DNA of 55,454 nucleotides from Methanobacteriota archaeon (GTDB taxonomy: Archaea > Halobacteriota > Methanomicrobia > Methanomicrobiales > Methanomicrobiaceae): NCBI GenBank assembly GCA_023396365.1, contig JAEWWL010000006.1, positions 1 to 55,454 on the forward strand, written 5' to 3'. This document shows, piece after piece, positions 52,978-55,454 of the stretch (position 1 is the stretch's first letter; every line of letters starts with the position of its first letter). The notes under the pieces are model-generated. The model searched no databases. It was not told the origin of the DNA and worked only from the letters and a program-made list of their open reading frames with translations. Made by a program: the position numbers and the translations under genes.

Positions 52978-53439
52978 TCAGCGCCTTGCCGGCCCTGCGT
53001 CATCGAACCCCTGCCTCTGGCCTGTGCCTGCCATTCTCACAAGCTCATCAGGACGGAGAATAAGGCGGATTGCGTTCTCCGCATGCTCGCGTGTTCTTCT
53101 CTCGGCAAGCCAAGCAAGCTCGCTGTCATCCTTTGTCTCATCCTCGTGGACGAAAACTTCTATTATGTGGGTGTTTGTCATTAGCTGGGCTTTAATAAGC
53201 CCCTGGGATGCCTCGTGTGCGCACATCTTGTCCTTCTCAACGCCGCCCGGCATACCGAGAGCCATTACGATGTCGCACTGGCGCTCTTCAATGAGTTTTT
53301 TTGCCGCAACCGGCAGATCTTTTACTCCCGGAACAGTGTAGCGCTCAATTGAAACGCTTGCATGCCTTCTGAGCTCGTCTACTGCTATTGCACCCATATT
53401 GACGCGGGCAAATGTTGTGTCGCAAACACCTACTTTCAT
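52978..53439 (-). CDS. ribC: riboflavin synthase (archaeal type)
   Basis: 153 residues, archaeal RibC, related to lumazine synthase and unlike bacterial RibE. Dismutates two 6,7-dimethyl-8-ribityllumazine to riboflavin. Motifs: CDTTFARVNMGAIAVDEL, YTVPGVKDLPVAAKKL, ALGMPGGVEKDKMCAHEASQ. It follows the class V aminotransferase gene after 19 bases, so the two share a transcript. Confidence 0.94.
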   Translation of the reverse strand: MKVGVCDTTFARVNMGAIAVDELRRHASVSIERYTVPGVKDLPVAAKKLIEERQCDIVMALGMPGGVEKDKMCAHEASQGLIKAQLMTNTHIIEVFVHEDETKDDSELAWLAERRTREHAENAIRLILRPDELVRMAGTGQRQGFDDAGPARR

Positions 53440-53458
53440 GAAATATCCTAAACTCCCT

Positions 53459-54589
53459 TTAGTATTTCAGTATTTCCGATGCAGCCGCAAGTCCGCATCC
53501 TTCCTGAGTATATCCAAGTTCGTTTAAAGCCTTTAATGTGGCATTCAAAACCGCCATCACTTCAGGTGCGCCTGTTGCGCCCATTGTTCCGATTCTGAAT
53601 ATTTTGCCCTTTAAGCTGTCCTGTCCGCCTGATATTTCTATTCCGAGTTTTTTGATGACACCGCGGAATTTTGAGTCGTCAATACCGTCAGGGTAGCAGA
53701 TTGCCGTTGCAGTGTTTGAGTATTCGTGGAATTTGTCAAGCGTTGGGAAGAGCTCAAGACCCCATGACTTTGCAGCTGCCCTTACAGCATCAGCCATATT
53801 TTTGTGGCGTGCAATTCTGTTTTCAAGGCCTTCCTCCTCAACAATTCTGCATGCCTCTCTTAATGCGAAGAAAAGGGGCACTGCCGGAGTGTAAGGTGTT
53901 TCCTTTTTGTCTGCACTCTTTTTGTATGCCTTAAGGTCAAGATACATCGGCCTCCACTCTGCAATATTCTCCCATGCCCTGTCTGAAACAGAGAGTGCAG
54001 CAAGTCCAGCGGGAGCTGCAAGGCATTTTTGTGATCCAACGATTGCAACATCAGCGCCCCATTTGTCAGCCAGCACTACATCGCCTGCTATTGAGGTGAT
54101 GCCGTCCATTATGAACAAAGCGTCGTATTTTCTGCACAGTCTTCCGACTTCTTCGGCGGGGTTTTTGATTGCCGCCGATGTCTCGTTGTGGACAAGTGTT
54201 ACAGCCTCGGCGCCTGCCTCAAGCTCCGCCTCAAGCCTGTCAAGTGCAAGCGGTGTTCCCCATTCGGACTCAACTGCAATGGCATTGTCTGAATAAAGGC
54301 TGCTGATTTTATAGAGGCGCTCACCAAACTTTCCGTTGACAAGTGAGCAAACCTTCTTCTTTGCGCAGAAGTTTGCGACCGCAGCCTCCATGCCTGCTGT
54401 CCCTGAGCCTGAGATTACCATGATGTCGTTTTTTGTTCCGAACATGGGTTTTAGCATTCTGTTTATATCCTCTAAGCATTCGCCAAACTCGGCTCCCCTG
54501 TGGTTTATTGCCTGTCTTGCCATTGCCATCCTGACACGCTGCGGCATCGGGACAGGTCCCGGCATCATTAGAAGTGTTTCGTCCTGCAT
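53459..54589 (-). CDS. class V aminotransferase (serine/phosphoserine/alanine-glyoxylate type)
   Basis: 376 residues. Starts with MMPGPVPMPQRVR (typical of the subgroup), then GSGTAGMEAAVANF, HNETSAAIKNP, FIMDGITSIAGD, PLP Lys in GSQKCLAAPAGLA, and near the end RIGTMGA. In Methanocaldococcus a member of this family acts as phosphoserine aminotransferase; if that holds here it would supply O-phosphoserine for cysteate synthase. Specificity cannot be read by eye. Upstream of ribC in one operon. Confidence 0.88.
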   Translation of the reverse strand: MQDETLLMMPGPVPMPQRVRMAMARQAINHRGAEFGECLEDINRMLKPMFGTKNDIMVISGSGTAGMEAAVANFCAKKKVCSLVNGKFGERLYKISSLYSDNAIAVESEWGTPLALDRLEAELEAGAEAVTLVHNETSAAIKNPAEEVGRLCRKYDALFIMDGITSIAGDVVLADKWGADVAIVGSQKCLAAPAGLAALSVSDRAWENIAEWRPMYLDLKAYKKSADKKETPYTPAVPLFFALREACRIVEEEGLENRIARHKNMADAVRAAAKSWGLELFPTLDKFHEYSNTATAICYPDGIDDSKFRGVIKKLGIEISGGQDSLKGKIFRIGTMGATGAPEVMAVLNATLKALNELGYTQEGCGLAAASEILKY

Positions 54590-54690
54590 AGAAATCAGTA
54601 TAATGTGTATGTTCTCAGGGGAAATTTAGCTTAACTATTTTGGTGTATTTTTCAAAAACTTAAATCACATCTGAAAGCACAGAATATTAT

Positions 54691-55074
54691 ATGGCAGATG
54701 TGGCAATAATTGCAGGTTCGGCATCAGATGAGCATATTGTTGAAAAAGCAAGAGCTGTTTTTAAGGAAAATAACGTTTTGTTTGATTACGCTGTTTTGTC
54801 AGCGCACAGAAACCCCGATGAGCTTGATGAGTATGTTAAGTCATCGGATGCAAAGGTCTTCATCTGTATAGCAGGTCTCTCTGCTGCGCTTCCTGGGGTT
54901 GTTGCGTCAAAAACACAAAAGCCGGTAATAGGCGTTCCGGTATCAGGAACACTCGGCGGGCTTGACGCACTGCTCTCTATTGTACAGATGCCAAAGGGTG
55001 TTCCTGTTGCATGCGTTGGAATTGACAACGGCGCTAATGCAGCGCTTCTTGCAATAAAAATTCTTAAGGCCTGA
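54691..55074 (+). CDS. purE: N5-CAIR mutase/AIR carboxylase catalytic subunit, short archaeal form
   Basis: 127 residues. Purine synthesis: makes 4-carboxy-5-aminoimidazole ribonucleotide. Motifs GSASDEHIVEKA and SAHRNPDEL (active-site His), then IAGLSAALPGVVAS, VIGVPVSG and GIDNGANAALLA. Shorter than the E. coli enzyme but the core is complete. A hairpin with T-rich tail follows the stop. Confidence 0.92.
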   Translation: MADVAIIAGSASDEHIVEKARAVFKENNVLFDYAVLSAHRNPDELDEYVKSSDAKVFICIAGLSAALPGVVASKTQKPVIGVPVSGTLGGLDALLSIVQMPKGVPVACVGIDNGANAALLAIKILKA

Positions 55075-55084
55075 GGCGGTCTTT

Positions 55085-55112
55085 AAGCCTTCTTTCAGGC
55101 TTTATATTATTT
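55085..55112 (+). terminator. possible hairpin terminator after purE
   Basis: AAGCCT (55085-55090), six bases, AGGCTT (55097-55102), then tatattatttt. It lies 11 bases after the purE stop. The rest of the convergent gap to 55260 is A/T runs with no gene. Confidence 0.4.
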
Positions 55113-55260
55113 TAATCTGTGTTCTGATTTGTTGAAAAAAATTTTTTAAAAAATTACTTTTTAAATTTTAAATTTTGAATTTTTTGAAATTTGAAATTTT
55201 TAAATTTTTTTTGGAAAGCTTTTAATTTTTGTTAAAGTTTTTTTCGGATTCTGTCTGACT

Positions 55261-55454
55261 TTAAAGACTGTCACGGACAATTTTTACGGCGCAGAGATCG
55301 CCGCACATTGAGCATGTCTCAAGGTCTCCGTCACGTTCATGGATTTTTTTTGCATGCTCACCGTAGACAGATAGGGAAAACTGCTTCTTCCAGTCAAGGC
55401 TGCGCCTTGCCTTTGCCATCTCTGCTTCGCCTGTTTCAAACCATTTGTCCCCAA
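55261..55454 (-). CDS. thiC: phosphomethylpyrimidine synthase, C-terminal fragment
   Basis: The frame is open from the window edge to TAA at 55261. About 63 residues: MAKARRSLDWKKQFSLSVYG, then LETCSMCGDLCAVKI, which is the C-terminal CxxCx4C-type 4Fe-4S site of the non-canonical radical SAM enzyme ThiC. Makes the pyrimidine of thiamine. The start of the gene and any riboswitch lie beyond the window. ThDP is also the cofactor of ComDE encoded here, but the genes are far apart. Confidence 0.88.
   Translation of the reverse strand, partial: GDKWFETGEAEMAKARRSLDWKKQFSLSVYGEHAKKIHERDGDLETCSMCGDLCAVKIVRDSL

Overview
The window reads as chromosomal DNA of a methanogenic euryarchaeon, most likely of the order Methanomicrobiales (this placement is my inference). 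The evidence is a coenzyme M biosynthesis operon (fused ComDE, cysteate synthase, a DUF39/4Fe-4S 'methanogenesis marker 16'-type protein), archaeal-type phosphoglycerate kinase and archaeal riboflavin synthase (RibC), genes for the methanogen osmolyte N-epsilon-acetyl-beta-lysine, COG1361-type exported proteins, and archaeal TATA-like and T-rich intergenic DNA. Base composition is AT-rich, and many gene borders carry short tandem repeats.

Layout. 1-2.9 kb: the cut 3' end of an IS transposase, then four small membrane-protein genes. 2.9-9.8 kb: serS; a three-gene export module (COG1361 exported protein, FtsX/MacB-like permease, LolD-like ATPase); a transglutaminase-like lipoprotein. 9.8-10.25 kb: a convergent intergenic region holding twelve copies of TTTGCAC/GTGCAAA, including a perfect inverted repeat. 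10.3-16.2 kb: an AT-rich accessory stretch with a PLD-nuclease/SF2 helicase/DUF3427-like protein, and opposite it a membrane transglutaminase-like gene followed at once by a HEPN-domain gene. 16.3-20.2 kb: a YkgJ-type metal-cluster protein, an iron-sulfur flavoprotein, a frameshifted UPF0114 gene, a methyltransferase and pgk. 20.25-26.04 kb (minus strand): six overlapping or nearly abutting genes in the order ABC-type ATPase, HypB-like GTPase, Cys4 Fe-S protein, DUF39 protein, cysteate synthase, ComDE. 26-35.3 kb: an orphan gene, an XRE regulator, a CHASE4 histidine kinase with its receiver protein, a CopA copper ATPase, an iron alcohol dehydrogenase and a PAS protein. 35.5-38.8 kb: a DUF1805 protein, an orphan DNA methylase and a GerW-DUF2953-small protein operon. 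38.9-42.9 kb: a second, rearranged COG1361/LolD/FtsX module with a Yip1-like gene. 43-46 kb: an ArsC-like phosphatase fused to a cysteine-rich domain, and two tandem COG2426 membrane proteins. 45.8-55.4 kb: a class I aminotransferase, ribH, trkA-trkH, ablA-ablB, a repeat-rich 0.9-kb gap, a class V aminotransferase with ribC, purE and the 3' end of thiC.

How the parts fit. The CoM operon appears to cover the O-phosphoserine to cysteate, and sulfopyruvate to sulfoacetaldehyde, steps. It also supplies a candidate for the unresolved sulfur-adding last step together with three uncharacterised accessory proteins. The two aminotransferases at 45.8 and 53.5 kb could supply the missing cysteate transamination and the phosphoserine precursor. 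TrkA/TrkH and AblA/AblB together form an osmoadaptation locus (potassium uptake plus compatible solute). The least ordinary parts are the three accessory proteins of the CoM operon, the transglutaminase-HEPN pair next to the PLD helicase, and the heptamer cluster. All calls come from reading sequence and translations by eye; no database search was run.
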